Assembly: GCF_004343255.1 (NCBI RefSeq)
Contig: NZ_SMDD01000002.1
Coordinates: 124,001-188,000, forward strand
DNA: 64,000 nucleotides
DNA from: Laceyella sacchari
GTDB lineage: Bacteria; Bacillota; Bacilli; Thermoactinomycetales; Thermoactinomycetaceae
Direction of reading: 5' to 3'
The translations under genes were made by a program, and so were the position numbers. The stretch's first letter is position 1, and each line of letters starts with the position of its first letter. Shown here in pieces: positions 19,062 to 27,997 of the stretch. The notes beneath the pieces are model-generated. The model worked only from the letters and a program-made list of their open reading frames with translations. It ran no database searches and had not been told where the DNA came from.

Positions 19062-19169
19062 CTAGCTCTCCTTGTTTTTAATGCGTTCGCGTATGTACAG
19101 GCCCGCCAAAATAAATGAGATCAGCATGGAGAACAGCAACAGGCCATGTTCCAGAATATTCGCATACAT
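19062..19169 (-). CDS. 35-aa single-span membrane protein
   Basis: ATG 19169-19167 with GGAGGG about 11 bases upstream encodes 35 residues: a short polar N-terminus (MYANILEHG), one hydrophobic helix (LLLFSMLISFILAGLYI) and a basic tail (RERIKNKES). This is the architecture of a small inner-membrane protein. I do not recognise a family. It lies alone in a 790-base gap between the coat-like gene and yitJ. Confidence 0.5.
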   Translation of the reverse strand: MYANILEHGLLLFSMLISFILAGLYIRERIKNKES

Positions 19170-19541
19170 CTCCCCGGCTTCCCTCCTTCGACTCATTCGC
19201 CTTTAAATTTATACTATATAACAGAATAAACGTAAAGAAAAAGCTACTTTAATTCAAAATATGGACAATTCATCCCTGTTTCTGTTCAATTGTTACTGTT
19301 TGTTAAGCAAATTTCCCCATTTGGAAAATGATTAACTCCCAGGACACGACCAACCTCCTGCCCAGGAGACTCAATTTCTCTCACCTAATACAAAATTAAA
19401 ATTCATCTTTTCTCATGATTTTGACATCTCTTGTCTTGTTGTGTCGAATGAAAGGAATGCAACGAATGCTCGTCAAATAGTTATCCGAAAGTCCAATCAT
19501 TCCAATGGTTGCAACATAAAATCTAAAAAAATGATAAAAAG
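19170..19541. other. AT-rich intergenic region
   Basis: Probably contains the promoter of the 35-aa membrane protein. No other gene, repeat or RNA class is recognised. Confidence 0.4.
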
Positions 19542-19663
19542 TTGACACAAAATCGTTTGTCGCCTCGAATGATTATGTACCTGAACTTTTTCATCTCAGT
19601 TTTGGTTTGGTTTTGGGTGTTTCCATGGTTATCCCCCCTGTAACAACAGGGGGGATTTTTTTT
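19542..19663 (+). ncRNA. short promoter-terminator unit (small RNA or tiny hydrophobic peptide)
   Basis: TTGACA (19542-19547), 17 bases, TCGAAT (19565-19570), then a perfect terminator ATCCCCCCTG/CAGGGGGGAT plus eight T at 19631-19663. The predicted transcript is only about 85 bases. It contains a 22-codon frame, 19575-19643, with a very hydrophobic product (MYLNFFISVLVWFWVFPWLS...). This frame has no ribosome site and starts almost at the 5' end. No recognised sRNA class. Confidence 0.45.
19631..19663 (+). terminator. strong intrinsic terminator
   Basis: Perfect 10-bp arms with a 6-base loop, then eight T on the plus strand only. No annotated plus-strand gene precedes it, which is why the small-RNA unit is proposed. 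Confidence 0.88.
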
Positions 19664-19685
19664 GCCTGTGCAGAGCCGGTCTCCA

Positions 19686-21542
19686 TCAGGCCCGCAAAGC
19701 AATGTGTTGGCTGTCGTATTGATGGATGAAGCGGATCAGCTCCTCAGACATCTGCCAATATGAGAAGGGAGTAATCAAGTAAATCCCGTTGAAACGGGAT
19801 AATGCCACTTCCAGCAATTCCTTCGCTATCGCCACGCCTTCCCGGCGCCCTGCCGCTTTGTCTGGCTGTTGCTCCATGCGCTTTAACACTTCTGGCGAAA
19901 TTTTTATCCCTGGTACTTCATTATGCAAAAATAGCGCATTGCGATACCCCGTCAACGGCATGATCCCGATGAAGATGGGAATGGGGATGTGTTTCGTCGC
20001 TTCATGCACATCGATGATTCCTTGGGCGTCGTACACAGGCTGAGTCATAATGAAATCGGCCCCTGCCTCCACTTTTTTCTCCAAGCGGCGCACAGCAGCG
20101 TCCAATTGGCGCACGTGCGGATTAAACGCTGCCCCGACGACAAACCGGGCTTTTTGTTTCAATTGGCGTCCGGCAAAGGAGATTCCCTCATTTAGTTGCT
20201 TCACCATGCGGATCAGCTCAAACGAAGTAACATCATAGATGGAGCTGGCCCCCGGCAAGTCGCCCATCCGCGTGGGATCTCCGGTGATGACGAGGATTTG
20301 GTCGATGCCTAACGCATGAAGGCCCATCAAGTGTGATTGTTGCCCCAATAGGTTGCGGTCGCGACAGGCAACATGGACAAGTGGCTCAATTCCCATCTTC
20401 TCTTTTAAAATCGCCCCCAAGGCCAAATTGCTCATGCGGGCAGTGGCCAAGGAGTTGTCGGCCATCGTGATCGCATCAACCCCTGCTTGTTGCAATCGGC
20501 TGGCACCATGCAAAAAAGCAGAAATGTCCAAGTCCTTGGGTGTGTCAAATTCGCACACGATCGTCCGTTTATGGCGCACTTTCTCTACAACCGTCGGTTT
20601 GACGCGCTCGGTTATCTCCACCGCTACCGGTTGTGCTGTCTCCCGATTCTGCGGATTGCGGCGTGGCACCGGCTTTCTTCCTTTCAGGCTTTGGGCCAGC
20701 AACCGGATGTGTTCAGGGGTCGTGCCGCAACATCCCCCCAACAAGCTGACCCCTTGCTCCACCAACAACTCCGCTGTTTGTTCAAAATAGGCGGGATTGG
20801 ATTTATATGCCAACTCCCCATCAGTGATCCCTAACCGGCTGGCATTGGGAAACGCGGTAATAACCAATTGTTCCGGCACCACCGTTTTCTCCAATCCGCG
20901 CAATAATTCCATCGGCCCCAAACGGCAATTGAGACCGACGCCATCTACCCCCTGCTCAGCCAACAACTGAAACGCGGTAGAGATGGAAAACGCATCACGC
21001 GTCCGGCCCACTTCCAACATGGAAAACTGAGCCAGCAACGGAAGGTTGGTCAGAGGACGGATCACTTCGACAGCCAACAGCATTTCCTTTACATCGAGAA
21101 ATGTTTCCAACAGAATGCCATCCACTCCGGCATGCAACAGCGCTGTAGCTTGCTCTTCATACATGTCGCGGTATTCCTCTTCATCATAGGCGGGCACACG
21201 CCCGGCACAGATGGAACCGATCGAGCCCAAGATGTAGGCATCATCCCCCACCGATTCCCGGGCCAATCGCACCGCTTCCCGGTTGAGGCGCGTCACTTTC
21301 CCTTCCAGCCCATACCGCGTCAACCGCTCCCGGTTGGCACCATACGTATGCGTCTCTATCACTCGCGCTCCCGCTTCATAATAAGCTTGGTGCACTCCCG
21401 CCACCAGTTTGGGATCGCTTAGCACCAACTCTTCGGTACATTCGCCGATGGAAACGCCCTGCTGATACAAATAAGTGGTCATCGCCCCGTCGCCCACGAG
21501 CAACTCGCTCCGCAACCGTTCAATCAAATTTGGTCTGCCCAT
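19686..21542 (-). CDS. yitJ: bifunctional homocysteine S-methyltransferase / methylenetetrahydrofolate reductase (YitJ)
   Basis: Fusion of an N-terminal homocysteine methyltransferase domain (about 1-290; zinc cysteines in NCRLG and GGCCGTTPEH) and a C-terminal MetF-like flavoprotein domain (about 325-618; CEFDTPKDLD, DNSLATARMSN, ITGDPTR, MTQPVYD). It supplies methyl-THF and possibly methylates homocysteine. The 618-residue length matches Bacillus YitJ. ATG 21542 has AAGGAGG and lies 12 bases after the metH stop, so both genes form one operon controlled by the SAM-I riboswitch upstream of metH. Confidence 0.94.
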   Translation of the reverse strand: MGRPNLIERLRSELLVGDGAMTTYLYQQGVSIGECTEELVLSDPKLVAGVHQAYYEAGARVIETHTYGANRERLTRYGLEGKVTRLNREAVRLARESVGDDAYILGSIGSICAGRVPAYDEEEYRDMYEEQATALLHAGVDGILLETFLDVKEMLLAVEVIRPLTNLPLLAQFSMLEVGRTRDAFSISTAFQLLAEQGVDGVGLNCRLGPMELLRGLEKTVVPEQLVITAFPNASRLGITDGELAYKSNPAYFEQTAELLVEQGVSLLGGCCGTTPEHIRLLAQSLKGRKPVPRRNPQNRETAQPVAVEITERVKPTVVEKVRHKRTIVCEFDTPKDLDISAFLHGASRLQQAGVDAITMADNSLATARMSNLALGAILKEKMGIEPLVHVACRDRNLLGQQSHLMGLHALGIDQILVITGDPTRMGDLPGASSIYDVTSFELIRMVKQLNEGISFAGRQLKQKARFVVGAAFNPHVRQLDAAVRRLEKKVEAGADFIMTQPVYDAQGIIDVHEATKHIPIPIFIGIMPLTGYRNALFLHNEVPGIKISPEVLKRMEQQPDKAAGRREGVAIAKELLEVALSRFNGIYLITPFSYWQMSEELIRFIHQYDSQHIALRA

Positions 21543-21554
21543 TCATTTTCCTCC

Positions 21555-24500
21555 TTATACCACACTGAAATAACGGGCTTCAGGGTGCGCAAACACCATC
21601 GCCGACACCGACGCTTCTGGCTCCATCATAAACCCTTCCGTCAGCGCAACCCCGATCTCTTCCGGCTCAAGCAATCGGAACAGCTTGACTTGGTCTTCCA
21701 GGTCGGGACAAGCCGGGTAACCAAACGATACGCGAATCCCTTGATATTTGGCGGCAAATCGTTCTTTCATGGTCATGGTGACCGGGTCAGGGAAGCCCCA
21801 AGCACTACGCATCACCTGATGAATCCGTTCCGCAAACCCTTCCGCCGTCTCCAATGCCAATGCTTGCAACAAGTGGGAACGCAAGTAGTCGCCCTGCTCT
21901 TTCCACGTTTCCGCTTGCTCACGCACTCCCAAACCGGCGGTGACGGCGAAAAAGCCGACAGTATCCATCTCTCCCGACTCCACCGGCCGCACAAAGTCAG
22001 CCAAACAGAGATAAGAGCCTTTTGTCTGTCTTGGGAAAGTAAACCGTTCAATAATCCGACTGTGATCGTTGGGGTCATAAATCAGAATTGTATCGCCATC
22101 CGCTTGTGCCGGAAAAAACCGATAGCAGCCGTGCGGCCGGATCAAGCGGTCGGAAATAGCCGCGGCAAACAACTCATCCACTTGTGCTTTCAATTGGCAA
22201 GCTTTCTCATCACCAGCTGCCAACAGCTCCGCCACATTTCCCTTCAGGCCCAAATGCTTGCCCAAGAGCATCTGCTCATTGATATAAGGACGCAATTGCG
22301 CGAGCGGCACATCCCGATACACATGTTTTTCATAGTCGGGCGGGACGAACACCGGGGCTTGGCGGTTGATCTCACTGACACGCCGTACAGCCACCTGCAC
22401 ACTCGCTTTCACTTCGGTGTTCGCCGCTTTCGCTTCAACCCGCTTAGCCCGCAACTCGGCCTCCAACGCAGCTCTCTCTTCCGGATTCATCAAACGATTC
22501 GCCAATTCAAGCCCATTCATGGCGTCCCGGGCATACAAAACGGGGCCATTGTATTCGGGAGAGATGCGGGTATCCGTAAATTTGCGTGACAGCGCTGCCC
22601 CACCGACGAGCATCGGCACATGGATGTCCGCTTTTCGCAAATCCTGCGCAGTCACTACCATCTGTTGGGCGGACTTCACCAACAGGCCGGATAGCCCGAT
22701 CATATCTGGACGCTCACGCCGCGCCGCTTCGATCAGTTGTTCCGGCGGCACCTTGATGCCGAGGTTTACCACCTCGTAACCGTTATTGGCCATGATGATT
22801 TCCACCAAATTCTTGCCGATGTCATGGACATCACCTTTTACTGTCGCCAAGATCACTTTCCCCCTGGCATGCGTCTTCGCTTTGTCCATATGCGGCTCCA
22901 GATAAGCAACGGATGCTTTCATCACCTCGGCACTCTGTAGCACCTCAGCCACAATCAGTTGGTTGTCGTTGAACAAGCGCCCCACTTCATCCATGCCCGC
23001 CATGAGCGGCCCATTAATAATATCAAGCGGTTTATATTTGGTCAGCGCCTCATCCAGATCGGAGAACAGGCCGTCTTTGCTTCCCTCCACCACATAGCGC
23101 GCCAAGCGCTCCTCCAATGTCAGATGGTCTGATTGCTTTTTCTCTTCCACTTTTTTGTCTCGATAAAAGGCCGTAAATTCAGCCAGTACCGCATCGTAAT
23201 TAGCTTGGTTGGTATCAAAGAGCAATCGCTCCGCCAATCGGCGTTCTTCTTCCGAAATCGAAGCGTAGCGCTCCAGTTTTTCGGTATTCACGATGGCATA
23301 GTCCAAACCGGCTTTGGTGCATTCATACAGATAAACAGCATTAAGGACTTCGCGACCGGCCAATGGCAAGCCGAAGGAGACGTTGGACACACCCAAGATG
23401 GTGGCAGTGCCGGGAAGCGCCTCTTTGATCAGGCGGATCCCCTCCACCGTTTCCACAGCCGACCCAATGTACTGTTCATCACCTGTGCCCACGGGGAACA
23501 CCAAGGGATCGAAAATGATGTCCTCTGGCGCGATGCCGTATTTCTCCACCAACAACTCATACGATCGCAATGCCACTTCCAGCTTGCGCTCCCGTGAAAC
23601 AGCCATACCCTGTTCATCAATGGTTCCTACCACCACCGCGGCTCCAAATCGCTTCACCAGCGGCAAAACCTCTTGGAAGCGCTCTTCGCCGTCCTCCAAG
23701 TTGATGGAATTGATCACTGCTTTGCCTTGCGTGTAGGTCAGTGCGCGGGCAATCACTTGGGGGTCAGTGGAGTCGATCATCAGCGGCGCTTTGACTTTCT
23801 TGGTGACAAACGTCAAAAACTTCTCCATATCGGCCAATTCATCACGGTCAGGATCAGCCAGGCAGATGTCGATTACCTGGGCTCCCCCTTTCACCTGCTT
23901 GCGAGCGATCTCTGATGCTTCCTCATAACTCCCTTCAGCGATCAAGCGTTTAAACTTGCGCGAACCGATAACATTGGTCCGCTCCCCTACTAAAATAGGG
24001 CGATTGTCTTCCAAGAAGACCGCCTCAATTCCCGATACAGCGGGAGCATGCGTAGCTTGCAACTGGCGTGGCTGAATGCCGGCCAATGCTTCACTCATCG
24101 CCCGGATGTGATCAGGCGTGGTGCCGCAACAGCCTCCGGCGATATTGAGCCAACCGTTATTTGCAAATTCGGCCATTTTACGGGCCAGCGCTTGCGGCGT
24201 TTCCAAATAGTCACCATTTTCATCAGGCAAACCGGCATTCGGGTAGCAACTGACGGCGCACCGAGCCATCCCCGCCAGGGTGCGAATATGGTCGGTCATA
24301 AACTCGGGGCCAGTCGCGCAATTCAAGCCGACAGCAAACGGTTTGAGATGCTCGATCGACACATAAAAAGAGTCGATCGTCTGTCCCGCAAGCATGGTTC
24401 CCATCGGTTCAATCGTGCCGGAGACCATCACCGGCAGAGTGACACCTAATTCAGCAAATGCCCGCTCAATACCCACACTCCCTGCTTTGACATTTAACGT

Positions 24501-24998
24501 GTCTTGCGATGTTTCCAACAAGAGAAAGTCAACGCCCCCTTGAATCAAAGCTTTCGCCTGCAAATAATACCCTTGGGCCAGCTCGTCAAAGGTGGTGCCA
24601 CCTGTCACGGACAGCGTTTTGGTGGTCGGACCCATCGCTCCGGCAACATAGCGCGGCCATTCCGGCGTTGAGAACTTGCGGCATGATTTCACCGCCAACC
24701 TCGCCGCCGCCAAGTTGATCTCTTCCGTCAATTCAGGCTTTTCATACTCTGCTAACACGATGGGAGTCGCTCCAAAGGTGTTGGTTTCTACAATATCTGC
24801 CCCCGCCGCAAAATAAGCATCGTGGATCGACTCGATCAGATCAGGTCGGGTCAGGTTCAGCATCTCGTTACACCCATCTAAGGCTTCCCCCCCAAAGTCC
24901 GCCGCCGTCAACCCAGCTTGTTGCAACATCGTCCCCATCGCGCCATCCAAGATGAGGATTTTCTCTTTCAGTCGTTCAGACACACACTGCTTGGCCAT
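21555..24998 (-). CDS. metH: cobalamin-dependent methionine synthase MetH
   Basis: Transfers methyl from methyl-THF to homocysteine via B12. At 1147 residues all four modules are visible: the homocysteine/zinc domain (1-320, GGCCGTTPDH); the folate (pterin-binding) domain (about 335-600, ERTNVIGSRKF); the B12 cap and cobalamin-binding domain with the Co-ligating histidine in GDVHDIGKN (about 724); and the SAM-dependent activation domain (about 890-1147, RPHGCYRFFPAQ). It is slightly shorter than the 1227-residue E. coli enzyme. First gene of metH-yitJ behind a SAM-I riboswitch. Confidence 0.97.
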   Translation of the reverse strand: MAKQCVSERLKEKILILDGAMGTMLQQAGLTAADFGGEALDGCNEMLNLTRPDLIESIHDAYFAAGADIVETNTFGATPIVLAEYEKPELTEEINLAAARLAVKSCRKFSTPEWPRYVAGAMGPTTKTLSVTGGTTFDELAQGYYLQAKALIQGGVDFLLLETSQDTLNVKAGSVGIERAFAELGVTLPVMVSGTIEPMGTMLAGQTIDSFYVSIEHLKPFAVGLNCATGPEFMTDHIRTLAGMARCAVSCYPNAGLPDENGDYLETPQALARKMAEFANNGWLNIAGGCCGTTPDHIRAMSEALAGIQPRQLQATHAPAVSGIEAVFLEDNRPILVGERTNVIGSRKFKRLIAEGSYEEASEIARKQVKGGAQVIDICLADPDRDELADMEKFLTFVTKKVKAPLMIDSTDPQVIARALTYTQGKAVINSINLEDGEERFQEVLPLVKRFGAAVVVGTIDEQGMAVSRERKLEVALRSYELLVEKYGIAPEDIIFDPLVFPVGTGDEQYIGSAVETVEGIRLIKEALPGTATILGVSNVSFGLPLAGREVLNAVYLYECTKAGLDYAIVNTEKLERYASISEEERRLAERLLFDTNQANYDAVLAEFTAFYRDKKVEEKKQSDHLTLEERLARYVVEGSKDGLFSDLDEALTKYKPLDIINGPLMAGMDEVGRLFNDNQLIVAEVLQSAEVMKASVAYLEPHMDKAKTHARGKVILATVKGDVHDIGKNLVEIIMANNGYEVVNLGIKVPPEQLIEAARRERPDMIGLSGLLVKSAQQMVVTAQDLRKADIHVPMLVGGAALSRKFTDTRISPEYNGPVLYARDAMNGLELANRLMNPEERAALEAELRAKRVEAKAANTEVKASVQVAVRRVSEINRQAPVFVPPDYEKHVYRDVPLAQLRPYINEQMLLGKHLGLKGNVAELLAAGDEKACQLKAQVDELFAAAISDRLIRPHGCYRFFPAQADGDTILIYDPNDHSRIIERFTFPRQTKGSYLCLADFVRPVESGEMDTVGFFAVTAGLGVREQAETWKEQGDYLRSHLLQALALETAEGFAERIHQVMRSAWGFPDPVTMTMKERFAAKYQGIRVSFGYPACPDLEDQVKLFRLLEPEEIGVALTEGFMMEPEASVSAMVFAHPEARYFSVV

Positions 24999-25027
24999 GC
25001 TGGCTCCACCCTCTCCTCAAAATAAAA

Positions 25028-25063
25028 AAAACACCATTCATCTCCGAAAGATGAAAGGTGTTT
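25028..25063 (-). terminator. riboswitch expression-platform terminator
   Basis: AACACC-TTCATCT/AGATGAA-GGTGTT type hairpin followed by eight T on the minus strand, directly after the SAM-I aptamer and 30 bases before metH. Confidence 0.88.
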
Positions 25064-25071
25064 GCCGCTCG

Positions 25072-25188
25072 CTTATCACTCTCATCTTTCAGAGAGAACA
25101 CTCTCTGACAGGAATTAGCACCACATTGGAATATCCAACAGGTTGCCGGGCTTCATTGGGCCAGTCCCTCCGCCACTCTGGATAAGAG
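25072..25188 (-). promoter_or_regulatory. SAM-I (S-box) riboswitch
   Basis: Reading the minus strand, the hallmark sequences appear in order: CTTATC, AGAGTGGCGGAGGGACTGGC, GAAGCCCGGCAACC, GGTGCTAATTCC, and the closing GATAAG that pairs with the first CTTATC to form P1. SAM binding should favour the terminator at 25028-25063 and shut off metH-yitJ. Confidence 0.96.
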
Positions 25189-25207
25189 ATTATTTTTATA
25201 TCTCAAT

Positions 25208-25236
25208 AATATAGCTATTTCGCAAAACCGTGTCAA
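25208..25236 (-). promoter_or_regulatory. predicted SigA promoter of metH-yitJ
   Basis: Minus strand TTGACA (25236-25231), 17-base spacer, TATATT (25213-25208), about 20 bases upstream of the riboswitch. Confidence 0.8.
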
Positions 25237-25242
25237 TCAAAT

Positions 25243-26568
25243 TCACAAATACAGTTTGTTTTTGTTGAGCTCTTTCTGCGTTTGATACATCAGTTGGGTC
25301 GCTTCCTGAAATTTCGCTTCTTCACCAATTTTTTCATAACAATCTGCCAGTTCATAATAACACAGGTAGACGCGGTCTTTTAACTTATTTTTGTCCGCAA
25401 TCTTGCCAGCGCTTTGGAAATATTCAATAGCATCCAGATAATGGTTCATATTTTTCATCGCTTGCCCCAACAAGATCAGTGCCGTGCTGGTCAACAAACC
25501 ATGGTGAATGCGTTCGGCCATATCCAAAGCCTGCTTCAGTATATCTCGCGCTTGTTCCATTTTCCCTTGCATGAGATAAACCTGTCCCAACGAACAGCTC
25601 GCCTGCACCAAATCTTCTTTATCGTTCACATGCTCTCCCAGCTCCAGTACAAACTCAAATGCAACCTCTGCATCAGCCAATTGGCCCGCGTCTTGATAGG
25701 AGTGTGCCAGCACCGACCACAACCGGAACATTCCCCCATACTCCTTGCTGCCCACGGCGATTTGGCTTCCTTCGCGAGCATAGCGGATCGCATCTTGGTA
25801 AAGCTTCATCTTACGCAGGAGTTCTGCCCGAAGCGCATACGTCTGGAGGATCAACTGGCGTGAGCGAATCTGCGGCAACAGAGCCCATACCTCGTCAACA
25901 CCGCGCAATGCCTCATCGGCCCGATCCAGCTTTTGCAGATTTTCAATACGAGCGAGCAAAAGCTTTACATGCATTTGTTCGAAAATTTCTTCTTCATCAG
26001 TTAAAGCGTCCAGCCCTCGCTCAACATATTTCAGCGCTTGCTCCCAGTCCTTGTGTTGCATACGGCATTCCGACAGACACAAGTAACTGGCCGCCTCCAA
26101 GTTGACTTTGGGGGAGTAGGGGTCCTGATAAGCGAGACGGATGGCTTCGCTCAGTTCCCTTTCTGCTTTGCGCCAATCTCGCTTGATAAAGTGAATGCGC
26201 CCTTTGAGGTAGTGAATCGTTGCTTGGTGTTGAGAGGTAACCTCATCGGATAAATCGGACAACAGAGCTAAAGCACGCTGGTAGTTGCCAAGTTGGATCA
26301 TGGTTTCAATCGCGGTGAATCTCACTTGCAAGCTTTCGATGCTCCCAGTGTCCTTTTCAATCATGTCGGGCACTTCACTCAGATCCAAACCCAGCTTGTT
26401 CATGAGATACAACACTTTGTCTTTGTTCACATGAGGTACGCCACGCTCGATATTACTGATCGTGGCCGTGGAGATATGCTGGTCAGAGAGATCTTCCAGC
26501 CGCAATCCCCTTTCCTTTCTCACTTTACGAATGTATTTGCCCACTTCACTCATTTCCAAAATGTTCAT
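25243..26568 (-). CDS. HTH-TPR transcriptional regulator (RRNPP-like architecture)
   Basis: 441 residues: an N-terminal Xre/Cro-type helix-turn-helix (about 8-62; IRKVRKERGLRLEDL, HISTATISNIERG) followed by at least seven TPR-like helical hairpins to the C-terminus, for example LKGRIHFIKRDWRKAERELSEAI and GQVYLMQGKMEQARDIL. This is the layout of PlcR/Rgg/AimR-type and other TPR regulators, many of which sense short peptides. No exported-peptide gene is visible immediately up- or downstream, so the ligand is unknown. The ATG at 26568 has only a moderate ribosome site. The metH promoter starts just after its stop. Confidence 0.85.
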   Translation of the reverse strand: MNILEMSEVGKYIRKVRKERGLRLEDLSDQHISTATISNIERGVPHVNKDKVLYLMNKLGLDLSEVPDMIEKDTGSIESLQVRFTAIETMIQLGNYQRALALLSDLSDEVTSQHQATIHYLKGRIHFIKRDWRKAERELSEAIRLAYQDPYSPKVNLEAASYLCLSECRMQHKDWEQALKYVERGLDALTDEEEIFEQMHVKLLLARIENLQKLDRADEALRGVDEVWALLPQIRSRQLILQTYALRAELLRKMKLYQDAIRYAREGSQIAVGSKEYGGMFRLWSVLAHSYQDAGQLADAEVAFEFVLELGEHVNDKEDLVQASCSLGQVYLMQGKMEQARDILKQALDMAERIHHGLLTSTALILLGQAMKNMNHYLDAIEYFQSAGKIADKNKLKDRVYLCYYELADCYEKIGEEAKFQEATQLMYQTQKELNKNKLYL

Positions 26569-26861
26569 CGCGACCTATCCTTTCCGAATTCTTGTTATTT
26601 CTATATTACTCCATCTATTTCATTTTATAAAGGAATAAACATATAAATTTTTCCATATAAAGGAGTGTAATTTTTTCCAACTACTTAATTTTTTATTCCT
26701 TGCCCTCGAAAGCCCCCGCAATATCACATAAAACGATAAATAATCTGAAAAAAACACAAAAAGAAACCGTTTCCTCAACTCTTTCGGGACAAGAAATATT
26801 TTCTCATTACCTCTATCTTCTCCATAAAATGAATCTTTATGCCAAATTTATGATTTTTGTT
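26569..26861. other. AT-rich intergenic region
   Basis: Very AT-rich, presumably containing the promoter of the HTH-TPR regulator. Two TATAAAGGA copies (around 26625 and 26658) form a short direct repeat. No coding frame with a ribosome site was found. Confidence 0.4.
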
Positions 26862-27200
26862 TTATTTAATTAATTGGACCAACTTTAGTGCACCATCCAC
26901 CACGATGACAGAAAGACCCCAGCCGCTGAGCAGGCCCGTCGCCACGCGGAGCAAATTGTTGCTCTGGCGCCAACCCAGCCATTGTGTCCCCCCGTCGATC
27001 AGCATCGGCATCTGTGCCAACAACCCGAATGGCCAAGGCGGCACAAGCGGAATCAACAGCAGAATCGGAATAAACAAATAGCCCATCATGATGCCCAGGC
27101 AGCGCGCACAGACGGGTAAGGGTTGTCCCCCCATATGAAAACACCGTTCTGGCTTGCGGTGGCAGGGCACGAACTTCAACCAATCAAGCCAGTGTTCCAT
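26862..27200 (-). CDS. DUF2085 membrane protein
   Basis: 112 residues from ATG 27200 (GAGGGGAG upstream). The N-terminal conserved cluster VPCHRKPERCF ... LPVCARCLG carries the paired Cys/His typical of DUF2085. Three hydrophobic segments follow (about 45-65, 80-100, C-terminal). The function of the family is unknown; the CxRC-type motif hints at metal or thiol chemistry. It lies 17 bases after the Cys/Asp-tail gene and probably in the same operon. The frame is open further 5', but that part overlaps the preceding gene and lacks a start signal. Confidence 0.85.
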   Translation of the reverse strand: MEHWLDWLKFVPCHRKPERCFHMGGQPLPVCARCLGIMMGYLFIPILLLIPLVPPWPFGLLAQMPMLIDGGTQWLGWRQSNNLLRVATGLLSGWGLSVIVVDGALKLVQLIK

Positions 27201-27217
27201 TCGCTTCTCCCCTCGCT

Positions 27218-27457
27218 TTAGTCCGAACAATTGCAGTCCACGCACTTGCAATCCACGCAGTCACAGTCAATCACATCGCATCCGCAATCAAAGTCGTCAC
27301 ACTTCTTCCGGCGCCGCCTGTAATAGATGAACCACAGCAAAAAAAGGACGCCACTCGTAACCAAACAGGCACTCCCTTCCAAGATCAGCCCCTGCGCCAA
27401 CAAGATTCCCCCGGCAACCGCCAACAACAGAATCAATGCCAGACTCACGAAGAACAA
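27218..27457 (-). CDS. small membrane protein with a Cys/Asp-rich tail
   Basis: 79 residues from TTG 27457 (AAAGGGG at 8 bases). Two hydrophobic helices (about 1-22 and 28-45) are followed by RRRRKK and then a tail of about 27 residues in which ten cysteines alternate with aspartates (CDDFDCGCD, DCDCVDCKC). By the positive-inside rule the tail is cytosolic. The dense CxC/DC pattern suggests metal binding. I do not recognise a family. It is followed by the DUF2085 gene. Confidence 0.65.
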   Translation of the reverse strand: MFFVSLALILLLAVAGGILLAQGLILEGSACLVTSGVLFLLWFIYYRRRRKKCDDFDCGCDVIDCDCVDCKCVDCNCSD

Positions 27458-27944
27458 TCAGCTAGCCCCTTTCTTACCAATGTGTTCGCTTGCCGTGGTG
27501 ATCGGCGACGCAAGTCAAATCGAGCCAACTGCGCCCGCCAACAGTAAACAAAACATCCGGAAACAAGCTTTTCGGCAATCATGTTGCAATCAATGGAAAT
27601 TCTGGAGATGAAGCTGTTCATCTCCCTTGTGCGGGACTCACCTCATTTGTCAACGCGTTCCCATCCCTTCGTCTTGACCATTATCGGCCACACAGTGAAA
27701 GGAATGCTGTTGCACCAACAAGTGTGAATCAACGCTTGGGATTGGCGCTTTCTCACTATCCCTGTTACCTCAATTCATAATCAACAGAAGGCAATCTGTT
27801 TGTCAATATGATTTTGTTTACCGTCATGATATTTCCTCTTTTGATTTTACTAATTTGGTTACAAATTATTTGTAAAAGTTTGCATTTTATGTAGATTTAT
27901 CCCATTTGTTTTGAATGAAAAAGATAGAAAATGAAAGAAATTGA
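27458..27944. other. intergenic region, no gene recognised
   Basis: About 490 bases between divergent units. It holds the upstream region of the Cys/Asp-tail gene and leads to the fruR promoter. No supported coding frame, RNA class or repeat was identified. Confidence 0.5.
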
Positions 27945-27973
27945 TTGATTAAGCAAACGACATCCGCTATGAT
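27945..27973 (+). promoter_or_regulatory. predicted SigA promoter of fruRKA
   Basis: TTGATT (27945-27950), 17 bases, TATGAT (27968-27973), about 25 bases before the fruR start region. Confidence 0.75.
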
Positions 27974-27997
27974 AAGAAGGAAGCGAGGTGAACGAAA

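Noticed and set aside
21585-22589. Plus-strand open frame of 334 codons
   Set aside because: Antisense shadow of metH produced by codon bias; no ribosome site or recognisable motif.
26829-26873. Tiny frame for a 14-residue hydrophobic peptide, considered as a pheromone for the HTH-TPR regulator
   Set aside because: No ribosome site, no signal-peptide features, and it overlaps the end of the convergent DUF2085 gene.
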